A DNA stretch of 32,283 nt from an uncultured Myxococcales bacterium. GTDB taxonomy: Bacteria > Myxococcota_A > UBA9042. The position numbers were made by a program, and so were the translations under genes. The stretch lies in the NCBI GenBank assembly GCA_903896545.1, contig CAITYF010000004.1, positions 1 through 32,283 of the forward strand, written 5' to 3'. The notes below the pieces were generated by a model. That model saw only the letters and a program-made list of their open reading frames with translations. It searched no databases and had not been told where the DNA came from. Of the stretch, positions 21,623-32,259 are shown one piece after another. How positions within the stretch are numbered: position 1 is the first letter of the stretch; each line of letters starts with the position of its first letter.

Positions 21623-24600
21623 CAGGGAGATTCGCTTGTGCTGACGGTTGTGACGCTGCCGGGCAAACCGACGGGCGCGGCGTCGCCCGGGTCGACGACG
21701 TCGCCGTTCTTGTTGTTGAAGAACAGCGAGTGGATCCACGTGTCCGTGCTGCCGTTTTCGCGCGCTAGCCCTTCGCCGTTGCCGCTGACCCGGATGCCTT
21801 CGCCGGTGACATGGGCGCCGACAAGCACGAGGCCGCCTGTTTGCATGCCCGCGATGACGGTACGGGCGAGGGTGGACGTGGCGCTGGTCGTGATGTCCAC
21901 ACCGTTGCTGCTGCCTTGGCTGTCGGCCGCCGTGTCGAGGAACGCGCATTCGGCCACGCTGGAGGCGCCGCCGGACTGAGACCAGGCCACGCCGCTGACG
22001 GCCTGCACGCGGCTGCCACTGAGCTTGAGGTCGGTGTCGACGACGCGGATGCCGGCACCCTTGGCGCTGGTGAGCGACCCGCCGCCGATGTCCACTGTGC
22101 CGCTGTGGGCGAGAATGCCGGTGCCCGTCCAGTCGTGCGCTTGGAAGCCTGCGATCCGCAGCACGCCGCCGGCTTGTGCGACGACCCCGTGGCCGAGACC
22201 GCTCTTGTCGGGGACAATGTCGCTGATCCGCGCGTCGAATAGTTCAAGTGAGGACGACGGACCTCCTGCTTGCGTTCCGTCCACCAACAAGCCGACGCCC
22301 TGTGTGCCGACAACAGCGACGCGCGAAAGGCGCGCCGTCGCGAGGTTGTGGACCTCGACGCCGTAGCCGCCGCCGGAGATGGCCAGATCGCGCAACGTGA
22401 GCCAGGTGGCTGGGCCAGACGCCAGCACGCCGATCTCGCTGTTGTTCTGCAGACGCCAGCGGTGTCCCTTGACGACCGCGCGGTTCTGGACGGCGACGCC
22501 TCTCGTGCCGCCGTCGACTTCGAGATCGTCGACCGTGGCGGTCGTCGTGGTGTCAGCGATAAAGAGGCCAACGTCTTCGCTGTCCTGCACGCGAACGCCT
22601 GCAAGCGTGGCTTTGGCGCCGTGTGAAATGCTGATGCCTCGACCCCAGCCGGGGGCTGTGTTCGCCTGCGTTTTGCTGACTTCGACGTAATAGGCGCTGA
22701 GCGCGCTGCCCGGGTCGTAGACGAAAATGCCGTGCCCGTAGCTGTCGTGGACCACCAATCCGTCTGCCTGAAGTACCGCGCCGCCCAGTACCTGAACGCC
22801 GTTGCCGCCGTGTCCGTCGTTGTTCGGCACTGTGAAGCCAATCGCGATGCTGGGTTTGTCGCCGCCCGTCCATGCGTCGACGAACGTCCCCTTGCCCTCC
22901 AGCGTCAAACCGTAGCCGTGGCTGCCCAGCGCCGACATATGCCCGGTTACGTACGCGCCTTCCGCGATGAGGATGCCGCCGCCGCCGCTACCGTCACTCG
23001 TGCGCGGGTTGGTCAGACTCGCTTGGAGTGTGACGCCTTGCACTGCCGTGGTTGCAGAAACCACGACGATGCCCGTGTCGTGGCTGTTCGTCACCCGCAG
23101 CGTGGCGTCCATCACTTTCGCACCGGATTCGATGACCGCGCCCTCGCCATGCTGGCCGTTCGCTTGACTCGACTGCGTGTCCTGCACGCGAACCGTGCCG
23201 CCTGTCCAGGTCGCGCCGCTCAGCAAGAAGCCGTTGGTGTAGCTGCTGGCGATCTGCACGAGACCGTCCGAGGGCAGCGTCAACATCGCGCCATCGACGA
23301 CTTCCAATCCGATGCCGCTGGACATGTCCGAGCTGCGCGGCTGCGTGTTGGCAATAAGCGCAAAATCGAGCACGAGCGCCGCGCCCTTGCCCGCGACGTT
23401 GACGCCTTGCGCGTAGCTGTTTTGCACGTGGAGCCCGCTCAGTTGCGCGGTCGCGTCCGTGCCTTCGACGACGATGCCTTGGCCGCCCGCGCCGTCAGAA
23501 AGCTGCGGCTGCGTGTCACTCACCAACACGTTGTGGCCAGAGAAGAAAGCGCCGGTGTCGACCACCCAAATGCCGTGCTGCCGACTCTTGGTGACGCGCA
23601 GATCGGTCACTTTGACGCTGGAGGTGAAGTTGCCGAGGCCGATACCGCCAGTTTGGTCGCCGCTGGCCAAGGTCTGGTCGATCCACCAGTTGTTGCCGCT
23701 TGCCGTGACGCCGTCTTCCAGGCGCACGCCGTAGCCGCGGTTGCCGGTCACGCGCAGGTCCAGTGCAGCAAAGGTGCTCTTGCCGACGACGTAGATGCCA
23801 AAGCCGTGCTTGTTGTCTGAGAGTTGCGCCAATGTGCCGTCGACGACGAGGCCCTTTGCGGTGATGCTCGCGTCCGCGCCGTACAGGCCAAAATCGCGGT
23901 TGGTGCTGAGGCGCAAGCTTGTCGCGTCCAGCGTGGCGCCCTGAACGTCCACGCCGCGACCGTGGGTGTTCGCGTCGCCTGGTAGCGTGGTCAACACGAA
24001 CGTGTTCTTGACGGTCAAAGCGGCGCCGTCGAGCACGTACACACCGGCCATCGCAGCGCTGTGCACGTAAACGTGGTCGACGGTGGCCGTCGTGGCGCCC
24101 TCCGCGCGGATGCCGTAGCGACCGCCCGTGACGGTGATGTTGCTGACCGAACTGCCGTTCTTGTCGCTGATGAGGAGTGTCGCGGCGCCCGGTGCGCCTT
24201 GCAGGATCACGTCCTTGGTGCACGAACCGCGGAGTGCGATTGGCTGGGTTAGCGTGATGTTGGTGTTCAGGTAGGAGCCAGCGCCGATCGCGACGGTGCC
24301 GCCGGTTGGAAGCGCGGCGACGGCGTCGTTCACCTTTTGAAACGGCTTGGCTTGCGTGCCGTCGCCGCCCGAAGCTGCCGCAGCAGACACAAAAACCACA
24401 TTGGCGCCGGGCGTGACTCCACCCCACGGATCGGTGCAGTCGTCGGGATGGGGGGCGCACGCGTCGCCGGCAACGTCAAAGCCGGGCGGGCACGTCCACG
24501 TCGGCCCAGCGACGTCCAGGCACGCAGTCGCGTTGGCAGGATTGGGGCGCGCACCGACCGCACAAATCGCCGTCACACAGGGCGCGGGGTTGGCCGTCGC

Positions 24601-25281
24601 GTCGATGATGGCCCCGGCGCCGTTGTTGCACCACGTCGGCGCTGCGACGGGGCCGGGTGCGACCGGCGCTTCCACCGCGATCAGCGTCGCCATCGCGGGC
24701 AGGGCGGCGCCGTCCGACCACACAACCGGTGCGCCGTAGCTGCTGGGCAATACGACGTTCCCCGCAGGCGCGCAGTTGGGTTCGGGCGCGAGTCCCGCTT
24801 CGCAGCCGATGTTGATGGCACCTGCGTTCACCGGGCACGCGGTCGTTACGGGGCGGCAATTCTCCGGTCCCGGTGAGCACGGCTTGTCGTTGTCGTCCAG
24901 GTAGGCAAAGCACCAGCGCGGTACGCAAGCGCTCGGATCCTCTGCACCTGTGGTGAAGCACCCCGACGGACCTGCGGGTAGGCAGGTCGACGTCGCCTTG
25001 TCAAAGTACAGGCCGATGGAGCAGCACGAGCCGTCCGCCTTGGTTGCGCCTTCGGGGCAGCCAACCGCGCCGTCTTCGCCGGGCTTGGTGTCGGTCGTCT
25101 TGGCGTCCTCGCCTTGCCAGTTGGGCAATTCCGTCACGGTGGCGTCGAGATGGAGGAGGGGATCGACGACGTCTTCCACCGGCGCGGCGGCAGGCTCCGA
25201 GCACGCGTACGAACAGAGTGCCAGCCATGACGCGAATGCGAGGTGGACAACGCTACGGCAATATCTCGGCTTCTCAGGCAT
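21622..25281 (-). CDS. Right-handed parallel beta-helix lipoprotein
   Basis: Large secreted protein of 1219 aa. Residues 1-27 form a signal peptide with a lipobox-like SYAC (C27) followed by a proline-rich spacer. Residues 75-285 are cysteine-rich with about 20 cysteines. Residues 296-365 carry a DUF1565-like entry module (SGGDGTQAKPFQKVNDAV... TVAIGAGSY). From about 365 to 1190 the chain is a long run of beta-helix coils with recurring G-x-G-V/I-x-V, LSGLRVQNS and GHGI/GYGV turns, as in carbohydrate-binding or lyase-like beta-helices. No catalytic signature was recognised, so it may be a surface adhesin or structural protein. GGAG lies 6 bp before the ATG. The stop codon overlaps folC. Such proteins are frequent in Myxococcota-like genomes. 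Confidence 0.85.
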   Translation of the reverse strand: MPEKPRYCRSVVHLAFASWLALCSYACSEPAAAPVEDVVDPLLHLDATVTELPNWQGEDAKTTDTKPGEDGAVGCPEGATKADGSCCSIGLYFDKATSTCLPAGPSGCFTTGAEDPSACVPRWCFAYLDDNDKPCSPGPENCRPVTTACPVNAGAINIGCEAGLAPEPNCAPAGNVVLPSSYGAPVVWSDGAALPAMATLIAVEAPVAPGPVAAPTWCNNGAGAIIDATANPAPCVTAICAVGARPNPANATACLDVAGPTWTCPPGFDVAGDACAPHPDDCTDPWGGVTPGANVVFVSAAAASGGDGTQAKPFQKVNDAVAALPTGGTVAIGAGSYLNTNITLTQPIALRGSCTKDVILQGAPGAATLLISDKNGSSVSNITVTGGRYGIRAEGATTATVDHVYVHSAAMAGVYVLDGAALTVKNTFVLTTLPGDANTHGRGVDVQGATLDATSLRLSTNRDFGLYGADASITAKGLVVDGTLAQLSDNKHGFGIYVVGKSTFAALDLRVTGNRGYGVRLEDGVTASGNNWWIDQTLASGDQTGGIGLGNFTSSVKVTDLRVTKSRQHGIWVVDTGAFFSGHNVLVSDTQPQLSDGAGGQGIVVEGTDATAQLSGLHVQNSYAQGVNVAGKGAALVLDFALIANTQPRSSDMSSGIGLEVVDGAMLTLPSDGLVQIASSYTNGFLLSGATWTGGTVRVQDTQSSQANGQHGEGAVIESGAKVMDATLRVTNSHDTGIVVVSATTAVQGVTLQASLTNPRTSDGSGGGGILIAEGAYVTGHMSALGSHGYGLTLEGKGTFVDAWTGGDKPSIAIGFTVPNNDGHGGNGVQVLGGAVLQADGLVVHDSYGHGIFVYDPGSALSAYYVEVSKTQANTAPGWGRGISISHGAKATLAGVRVQDSEDVGLFIADTTTTATVDDLEVDGGTRGVAVQNRAVVKGHRWRLQNNSEIGVLASGPATWLTLRDLAISGGGYGVEVHNLATARLSRVAVVGTQGVGLLVDGTQAGGPSSSLELFDARISDIVPDKSGLGHGVVAQAGGVLRIAGFQAHDWTGTGILAHSGTVDIGGGSLTSAKGAGIRVVDTDLKLSGSRVQAVSGVAWSQSGGASSVAECAFLDTAADSQGSSNGVDITTSATSTLARTVIAGMQTGGLVLVGAHVTGEGIRVSGNGEGLARENGSTDTWIHSLFFNNKNGDVVDPGDAAPVGLPGSVTTVSTSESP

Positions 25282-25405
25282 CTACGGCTCCGATTGGGTC
25301 GGCTACACTCTGCCGGGAACAGCGGCGCGATGCAACCGCCGCTTGCGAACGACGCGGTAACGGGTGACGATCGGCGCGCAACCGACGCGTCTGCAAGGTG
25401 ACCGA

Positions 25406-26239
25406 ATGCTGGAGCCGTTTATTGAATCCCCCGGTCTGTGGCGTGTGCCGTTACCCACGCCGACGCTGCCGCCAGCCACGACGACGAACCACTATCTTGT
25501 CGGTGACCGCCGCGCCGTCCTCGTGGACCCGTCGGCGCCGGCGCGGTCGAGTCAGGATCAGCTTGTCGCGCTCGTGAACACCGCGCGCGAACAGGGCATC
25601 GAAGTGGTGGCACTGTTCCTGACTCATCACCACCGCGATCACGTCGGCGCCGCACAGTCGCTGCGGGTACGGCTGGGGCTGCCCGTTTGGGCGCACGCGC
25701 ACACTGCTGCGCTCCTACCCGAAATTCCCGTCGATCGCACGATCAACGACGGTGCGTGCGTGGCGGAAAATGCGGACGGGACAACCTGGCAGGCGGTGCA
25801 CACACCGGGGCACGCGCCGGGGCACTTGGTGCTCTGGCATGAGGCGACGGCGATGCTCGTGGCGGGCGACATGGTCGCGGGCGAGGGCACGATTCTGGTC
25901 GATCCACAGGACGGCCACATGGGCGACTACTTGGCGAGTCTGGAAAAAATGGCGCGCCTGCATCCGCACGGGTTGGCACCGGCGCACGGTCAGGTGCTGC
26001 ACGAGGCACTGGCGGTGCTGACGCACTACCGCATGCACAGGCTGGCGCGCGAACACAAAGTGCTGGAATCCCTGCCGCAGGAGTGGACTGCTCCGGACGT
26101 GCTGCTGCCCGCGGCGTACGGCGACGTGTCGCGGCTCGCGTGGCCGATTGCGCTACGGTCGATGCAATCGCACTTGATTCACTTGCAGGAATTGGGCCGC
26201 GTCGAACGCAACGGCGACGTCTGGCGGCGCCGCAACTGA
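25406..26239 (+). CDS. MBL-fold metallohydrolase (LACTB2-like)
   Basis: Metallo-beta-lactamase-fold hydrolase of 277 aa. The zinc-binding motif THHHRDHVG (H74, H76, D78, H79) is complete, with HTPGHAPGHLVLW and AGDMV supplying the further histidine and bridging aspartate, and PAHG near residue 210 the last histidine. The C-terminal 60 residues (YRMHRLAREHKVLE..., LIHLQELGRVERNGDVW) form a small winged-helix-like domain as in LACTB2-type nucleases and glyoxalase-like hydrolases. A GTG start at 25364 is possible. I prefer the ATG at 25406, which has AAGGTG 5 bp upstream. It is divergent from the beta-helix gene and convergent with grpE (3 bp between stops). The substrate is unknown. Confidence 0.87.
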   Translation: MLEPFIESPGLWRVPLPTPTLPPATTTNHYLVGDRRAVLVDPSAPARSSQDQLVALVNTAREQGIEVVALFLTHHHRDHVGAAQSLRVRLGLPVWAHAHTAALLPEIPVDRTINDGACVAENADGTTWQAVHTPGHAPGHLVLWHEATAMLVAGDMVAGEGTILVDPQDGHMGDYLASLEKMARLHPHGLAPAHGQVLHEALAVLTHYRMHRLAREHKVLESLPQEWTAPDVLLPAAYGDVSRLAWPIALRSMQSHLIHLQELGRVERNGDVWRRRN

Positions 26240-26242
26240 CGC

Positions 26243-26866
26243 TCAGTGCACGTCTTCGCTCGCGGTGCCCTGACCCACAACGACGGTGGCCGCACGAACC
26301 ACTTCATCGCCCACCAGCACACCCGCTGCCAGACAATGCAGCACACGGCCGGCCTGCGCCGGGTCCGCCACGGCCATTGAAGTCACGGCTTGGTGGCGAT
26401 TCGGGTCAAACGCTTCACCCACAGCGTCAAACCGCACGAGTCCGAGACCCGACAGCGCGGTCTCAAACTGGCTGCGAATCAACTGAACGCCGGCGACGAA
26501 CGGATCGGAGCCATCGTGGCCCTTCTTGCTTTCCAGCGAGCGATCGAGCGAATCCAGCACGCCAAGCAGACCGCCGACGAGCTTGACCTTCTCGCGCGCC
26601 GAATTGCGCTCAGCCTCACGCTGCATCCGCTCGCGCGAGGCTTGATACTCCGTGCGCACCTTGTCCACGCTCGCCGCGTAGAAGCGGACTTTCTCGTCCG
26701 CCTCCGTCAGCCGTGTGTCCCGTTCCGCAATTTCTCGTTTCAGGCTGGTGACATACGGGTCCTCGGTCGGCTCCACGGGCACTTCGGCCTCCTGACTTTC
26801 GTCAGGATGGCCGGGCTCCGCGTGGTGTTGCGTGGACTTGGAGTGCTTGTGCTGACTTGCCGACAC
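26243..26866 (-). CDS. grpE: Nucleotide exchange factor GrpE
   Basis: Co-chaperone of DnaK (207 aa) that speeds ADP release. The N-terminal 35 residues are acidic and disordered, followed by a long coiled coil (about 38-110; KREIAERDTRLTEADEKVRF...). The beta-domain carries the GrpE signature VGEAFDPNRHQAVTS and ends in VLVGDEVVRAATVVVGQG. It starts with GTG, with AGGTGA a few bases upstream. It lies 36 bp after groEL, so it belongs to a groES-groEL-grpE unit rather than a dnaK locus. No dnaK or dnaJ is in the window. Its stop is 3 bp from the convergent MBL gene. Confidence 0.95.
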   Translation of the reverse strand: MSASQHKHSKSTQHHAEPGHPDESQEAEVPVEPTEDPYVTSLKREIAERDTRLTEADEKVRFYAASVDKVRTEYQASRERMQREAERNSAREKVKLVGGLLGVLDSLDRSLESKKGHDGSDPFVAGVQLIRSQFETALSGLGLVRFDAVGEAFDPNRHQAVTSMAVADPAQAGRVLHCLAAGVLVGDEVVRAATVVVGQGTASEDVH

Positions 26867-26902
26867 GACGTCACCTGCCTGGCGCGCACGCCACAGTTGA
26901 GG

Positions 26903-28832
<1,930 letters not shown>

Positions 28833-29168
28833 GGTAGCTCCTTGGATGTGGCGGAAATGACAGGTGTTGAACAGAAATTCCGGAAAGTTTGTGAGCGCGG
28901 TTGCGGCAGGGTCAGCAGCGATTGTGACCGCGCCGATCGGGACTCCTCAATCAAATTGCGTTCTTACGCGCAAGGGCAGCGGGTTGCTGTCCAAGGCACG
29001 GCGCAAGGTAGGACGGTGTGCAGGCACGTCAAGGGGCGTCGCAGCATTGAGTACTGGCAAAGTGGCGCGGGGGCGGGTACAAAGATGTCCGCAGCGCGCG
29101 GGCGGGAATCCGTGGCTGTTCGGTAGACTTTGAGCCTCAAACGCAGGCAGTTTTCGGAGAGAGCAGAC
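28833..29168. promoter_or_regulatory. Divergent intergenic region between groES and the Cys-rich lipoprotein
   Basis: These 336 bp hold no convincing gene and should contain both divergent promoters. On the minus strand TTGACG (29032-29027) and TACCTT (29010-29005) are 16 bp apart, a weak sigma70-like pair for groES, with CCCC just before the -35. For the lipoprotein only a lone TAGACT-like hexamer near 29124 and the ribosome site GGAGAG were noted. There is no CIRCE, no clear sigma32 promoter and no tRNA. Confidence 0.35.
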
Positions 29169-30707
29169 ATGCGGAAGATCAAGATTTGGGCGCGCAACGG
29201 CGTGTGTAGTTGGGTTGCAGTGCTTTCCATGGCGGCGATCAGCCTCTCCGCTTGCGGTGAAGATTCGGCCATCGGCGGCGCGCAAGGCGCCAATGGCGAC
29301 GACAGCACGGCTGGCGGCGACGGTTCGCTCAGCGGTGCCGATGCGGCGGCGGGCGAGGACACGATCCTGGTTGGCGATGGCATCACAACAATCGACGGCG
29401 TCGTTTCCGCCGTCTGCGGCAACGGCACGTGCGAGTCTCCGTTTGAGAGTGCGGCGACGTGCCCGGTTGACTGCGCGACGGTCGTAGGTCCTGACGCTGC
29501 GGGCGGGCCTTCCGTTTGCGGTAACGGCGTGTGCGAAGCCCCCGATGAGACGATGTTGCTTTGCGCGGCCGACTGCAAGACGCCCGCGACTGACGCTGAG
29601 ACCTGCAAGCATCAGGCGTGCGGCAAGGAATACGATGCGTGCACGGCCGACGCAGCGTGCGTGACCGCGGTCAAGTGCTTCAACGCGGGTGGCGGCAACG
29701 AGTGCATCACGTCGCAAAAAGTTGGCGGTGAGGTGCAGGCGCTCACGCAGTGCGTGCAGAATTCCGGCTGCCCAGGAACGGGCGGCGGCGGTGGCGGCGG
29801 TGGTGGCGGTGGCGGAACGACCGCGACCTGCGGCAACGGCACCTGCGATCAGGGCGAAACCCTGCTCACGTGCCCCAAGGACTGCCCCAAGCCCAAGACC
29901 CCGACCGAACAGTGCTACCACGACGCATGCCCCAACGAGTACGCGGCGTGCAGCGCAGATCCGTCGTGCATCAAGGTGGTTGACTGCTACAACACCGGTG
30001 GCAATCCGCAGCAGTGCGGCAACAACAAGAACCAGGCGGCGCTCAACCAGTGCACCCAGCAGTCGAACTGCAATGGCGGCGGCGGTGGCGGCGGTCTGCA
30101 GAACTGCGGCAACGGCAAGTGCGATCCGGACGAGACGCAGCTGACCTGCCCGGCGGACTGCAAGGCGGCCGTGAATCCGCTGGAGACCTGCCTGCAGACC
30201 TCGTGCGCGACGGAGTACAAGTCCTGCCAGGCGGACAAGAACTGCGTGACGGTCGTCGACTGCCTGTTGAACAACCAGAATAACCCGCAGCAGTGCTTCC
30301 AGGGCGGCGGCGGCATGGGCGGTCCGGTCGGCGGATTGCTCCAGTGTGGCCAGCAAAACAACTGCCTGCAGGGTGGCGGTGGCGGCGGCGGTGGCGGCGG
30401 TGGCACGCCCCAGACCACGTGTCAGGGCAACTGCGGCAACTACAGCCAGACTCAGGGTTCCTGCCAGTGCGACAACCAGTGCACGCAGGCCGGCGACTGC
30501 TGCAAGGATTACACCAGCCTGTGCGGCGGCGGTCCGACCACGGTGTGCGGCGACGGCACCTGCACCGCGCCTCAGGAAACCGCAGCGAATTGCGCGGCGG
30601 ACTGCGCGCCCAAGCCGTGCAAGACCAAGAACGATTGCGCCGCCACTGAAGTCTGCTGCGGCCTCGCCAGCGGTTCCGTGTGCACCGCGATTGGTCAGTG
30701 CAAGTAG
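29169..30707 (+). CDS. Cysteine-rich modular lipoprotein with somatomedin-B-like domain
   Basis: Exported lipoprotein of 512 aa with lipobox LSAC (C29). It is a mosaic. Five copies of a short module CGxGxC...E...C..DC (for example CGNGTCDQGETLLTCPKDC) alternate with three helical modules of the form C..x.C..EY..C..D..C...V.C...QC...C. These are joined by glycine runs of up to 12 residues. Residues 418-452 match the somatomedin-B pattern exactly, with eight cysteines as C-x3-C-x9-C-x-C-x3-C-x5-CC-x6-C and the CQCD and CCKDY elements. A last CCG...C module ends the protein. The frame opens at 29130; the ATG at 29169 has GGAGAG upstream and begins the signal peptide. It is probably an outer-surface binding protein stabilised by disulfides. 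No enzyme signature is seen. Confidence 0.85.
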   Translation: MRKIKIWARNGVCSWVAVLSMAAISLSACGEDSAIGGAQGANGDDSTAGGDGSLSGADAAAGEDTILVGDGITTIDGVVSAVCGNGTCESPFESAATCPVDCATVVGPDAAGGPSVCGNGVCEAPDETMLLCAADCKTPATDAETCKHQACGKEYDACTADAACVTAVKCFNAGGGNECITSQKVGGEVQALTQCVQNSGCPGTGGGGGGGGGGGGTTATCGNGTCDQGETLLTCPKDCPKPKTPTEQCYHDACPNEYAACSADPSCIKVVDCYNTGGNPQQCGNNKNQAALNQCTQQSNCNGGGGGGGLQNCGNGKCDPDETQLTCPADCKAAVNPLETCLQTSCATEYKSCQADKNCVTVVDCLLNNQNNPQQCFQGGGGMGGPVGGLLQCGQQNNCLQGGGGGGGGGGGTPQTTCQGNCGNYSQTQGSCQCDNQCTQAGDCCKDYTSLCGGGPTTVCGDGTCTAPQETAANCAADCAPKPCKTKNDCAATEVCCGLASGSVCTAIGQCK

Positions 30708-30722
30708 AGTTGTGCGAAGCCT

Positions 30723-30749
30723 CCCGCACCAGGCGGTTGCCTGTGCGGG
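30723..30749 (+). terminator. Terminator-like hairpin after the lipoprotein gene, interrupted by the IS
   Basis: CCCGCA (30723-30728) pairs with TGCGGG (30744-30749), and CAGGC (30730-30734) pairs with GCCTG (30739-30743) around loop GGTT, with one bulged C. This 11-bp stem begins 15 bp after the stop codon. The expected T-tract is absent because the insertion sequence starts at the base of the stem (30748). Confidence 0.6.
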
Positions 30750-30771
30750 GCGCATCCCCGACAAATTTCTG
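30748..30771. repeat. Left terminal inverted repeat of the IS
   Basis: The sequence begins GGGCGCATCCCC and pairs imperfectly (17/24) with the right end. It lies just outside the transposase stop codon (30778). Confidence 0.75.
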
Positions 30772-30777
30772 ACGCCC

Positions 30778-32124
30778 TCAAGCAGCCTTAACCAGCCCCA
30801 CAAACCCCTTCGTACTCCGCCAGGCTGCGCGTAGCGCCAGCATCGCGGTGGCGCCGTCGCGCTCCCACCGCATCCCCGCACGCTTCATCCGTTGTTGCAC
30901 GACGTGATTCGCCGCGCTCTCCGCCGAGCCGCTGCCGATCAGGTAGCCGCGTGCCTTTGCCTCACAGTAACGCAGGCTTGCCCGCCGAGGCTGGAGAAAT
31001 CCATGCAGCGCGGTCACGGCCTCGCGCTCCGTTTTCGTGCGCGTCGCGTCGCGCGTCAGCAGTTCCAGACTGTTGAGCATCGCGCTCACGCGACCGTCCA
31101 TCAGCAGCGCCTCCTGCTCCTTGCGCCAGCGGTGCGCGGCCAAGTCATTGCCGGCATGAAGGATTTTCGCCGCCTCTGCGACGTGTTCAGCCATGTGGTA
31201 CCAGTCCAGCAGCATGAAGGCGCCCGGGAGCTTCTCTTCGCACATGTTACGCAGCCAAACCGAACCGTCTGAAATAAAGACGATCTTCCCGGCGGTTACC
31301 GCATTGCCATCGACATCGCGCGGCAGCCACCTCTCCACCGCGTTCCACACCGCGTTGCCCAAGTCCTCGCGGTCACCGAGCGTGCAAATCACCTGGCGCT
31401 CCGTCGTCATGTGCCGGTCCTTGCTCACCAGCGAGTTGCTTCCGGATGGAAAAATCACTGCAAATTTCACCTCATGCCAGCCATCTCCGACCCAGACCAT
31501 GCAGCCGTCGGCCATCACATACAGCACTTCTTCGCGCTTGAGCGTGCGCGCCTGGCCGAGCTGGCCCGCGTTCATGCGCTCGCGCGCGACCTGCGCCACG
31601 TCCTGGCAGATGCCGTGCACGCCGTTGGCACTCATTGTAATTCCAGCCAGTTCGCTCAGTACTTGGCTCGCCGCGGCCTCGAACGGCTCGATCGTGCCCG
31701 CCATCGCCGCCAGCTCCCGCAGCCGAATCGTCCGCCCGTCGTCGTCCAGTCCGAGCCCGTGACGTACGAGATTGAGCAAAACCGCACAGCCGTTCGCGCA
31801 ATCCGCCACCGGTGAGAGGACCGGCAGCGGCTCGCCCGTCAGCGAAGTGCGAATCGTGGTGCGACGAAACTGCTTGAACTTCAGCGGCTTTTTGCAATGA
31901 GGACACGGCGTCTCGCGCGCCCGCAAGCGCAAAGTGGGCGCGGCGCCCTCGATGCCAAAACGCACGATGTCTTCCCCAAATGAGAGGACCGAGTCGCGGA
32001 CCATCTTGTCCACATCCTTGAATTCGTGGGGATCGCTGGCGGTCGCCTCGGCGCGATTGAGGAGTTCGTCCAGTTTGTCATGAAGCGTCTTGCGTGCGGC
32101 GGCTGCATCGGAGATCTTTGGCAT
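30778..32124 (-). CDS. ISKra4-family transposase
   Basis: Intact DDE transposase of 448 aa. The N-terminal part has a zinc-ribbon pattern CPHC (74-77) and CANGC (109-113). Catalytic candidates are D206 in YVMADGCMVWVG, D286 in VFISDGSVWLRNM or D307 in LLDWYHMAEH, and E402 in GSGSAESAANHVVQQRMK. The LLDWYH segment and the ending QQRMKRAGMRW...GATAMLALRAAW are typical of the ISKra4 group and its relatives. AAGGA lies about 10 bp before the ATG. The frame is complete without stops or shifts, so the element could be active. UPF0236-type transposases share some motifs and are the main alternative. Confidence 0.85.
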   Translation of the reverse strand: MPKISDAAAARKTLHDKLDELLNRAEATASDPHEFKDVDKMVRDSVLSFGEDIVRFGIEGAAPTLRLRARETPCPHCKKPLKFKQFRRTTIRTSLTGEPLPVLSPVADCANGCAVLLNLVRHGLGLDDDGRTIRLRELAAMAGTIEPFEAAASQVLSELAGITMSANGVHGICQDVAQVARERMNAGQLGQARTLKREEVLYVMADGCMVWVGDGWHEVKFAVIFPSGSNSLVSKDRHMTTERQVICTLGDREDLGNAVWNAVERWLPRDVDGNAVTAGKIVFISDGSVWLRNMCEEKLPGAFMLLDWYHMAEHVAEAAKILHAGNDLAAHRWRKEQEALLMDGRVSAMLNSLELLTRDATRTKTEREAVTALHGFLQPRRASLRYCEAKARGYLIGSGSAESAANHVVQQRMKRAGMRWERDGATAMLALRAAWRSTKGFVGLVKAA

Positions 32125-32259
32125 GGCGGCGTGTCCTTTTTGCGTCCACGGTGGACGCGGTTGGTTAGTACTCGCCTGAGGATACGCCGCTTCCTTTCTT
32201 TTCGCTAAGTTACATCGCGATTCTGGCCTGCCTAGGCGCCAAGTATGCAGAACAAAAGG

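Noticed and set aside
21623..21949. 109-residue N-terminal extension of FolC
   Set aside because: The Arg/His-rich sequence overlaps the conserved end of the beta-helix gene; FolC homology starts at the ATG at 21622.
28833..28960. CIRCE or sigma32 promoter for groES
   Set aside because: No TTAGCACTC-N9-GAGTGCTAA and no CCCCAT-type -10 at a proper distance could be found on the minus strand.
28947..30881. 644-codon minus-strand open frame across the Cys-rich lipoprotein
   Set aside because: Its alanine/arginine-rich low-complexity translation arises from the reverse of Gly/Cys codon repeats; the plus-strand frame has a signal peptide and ordered modules.
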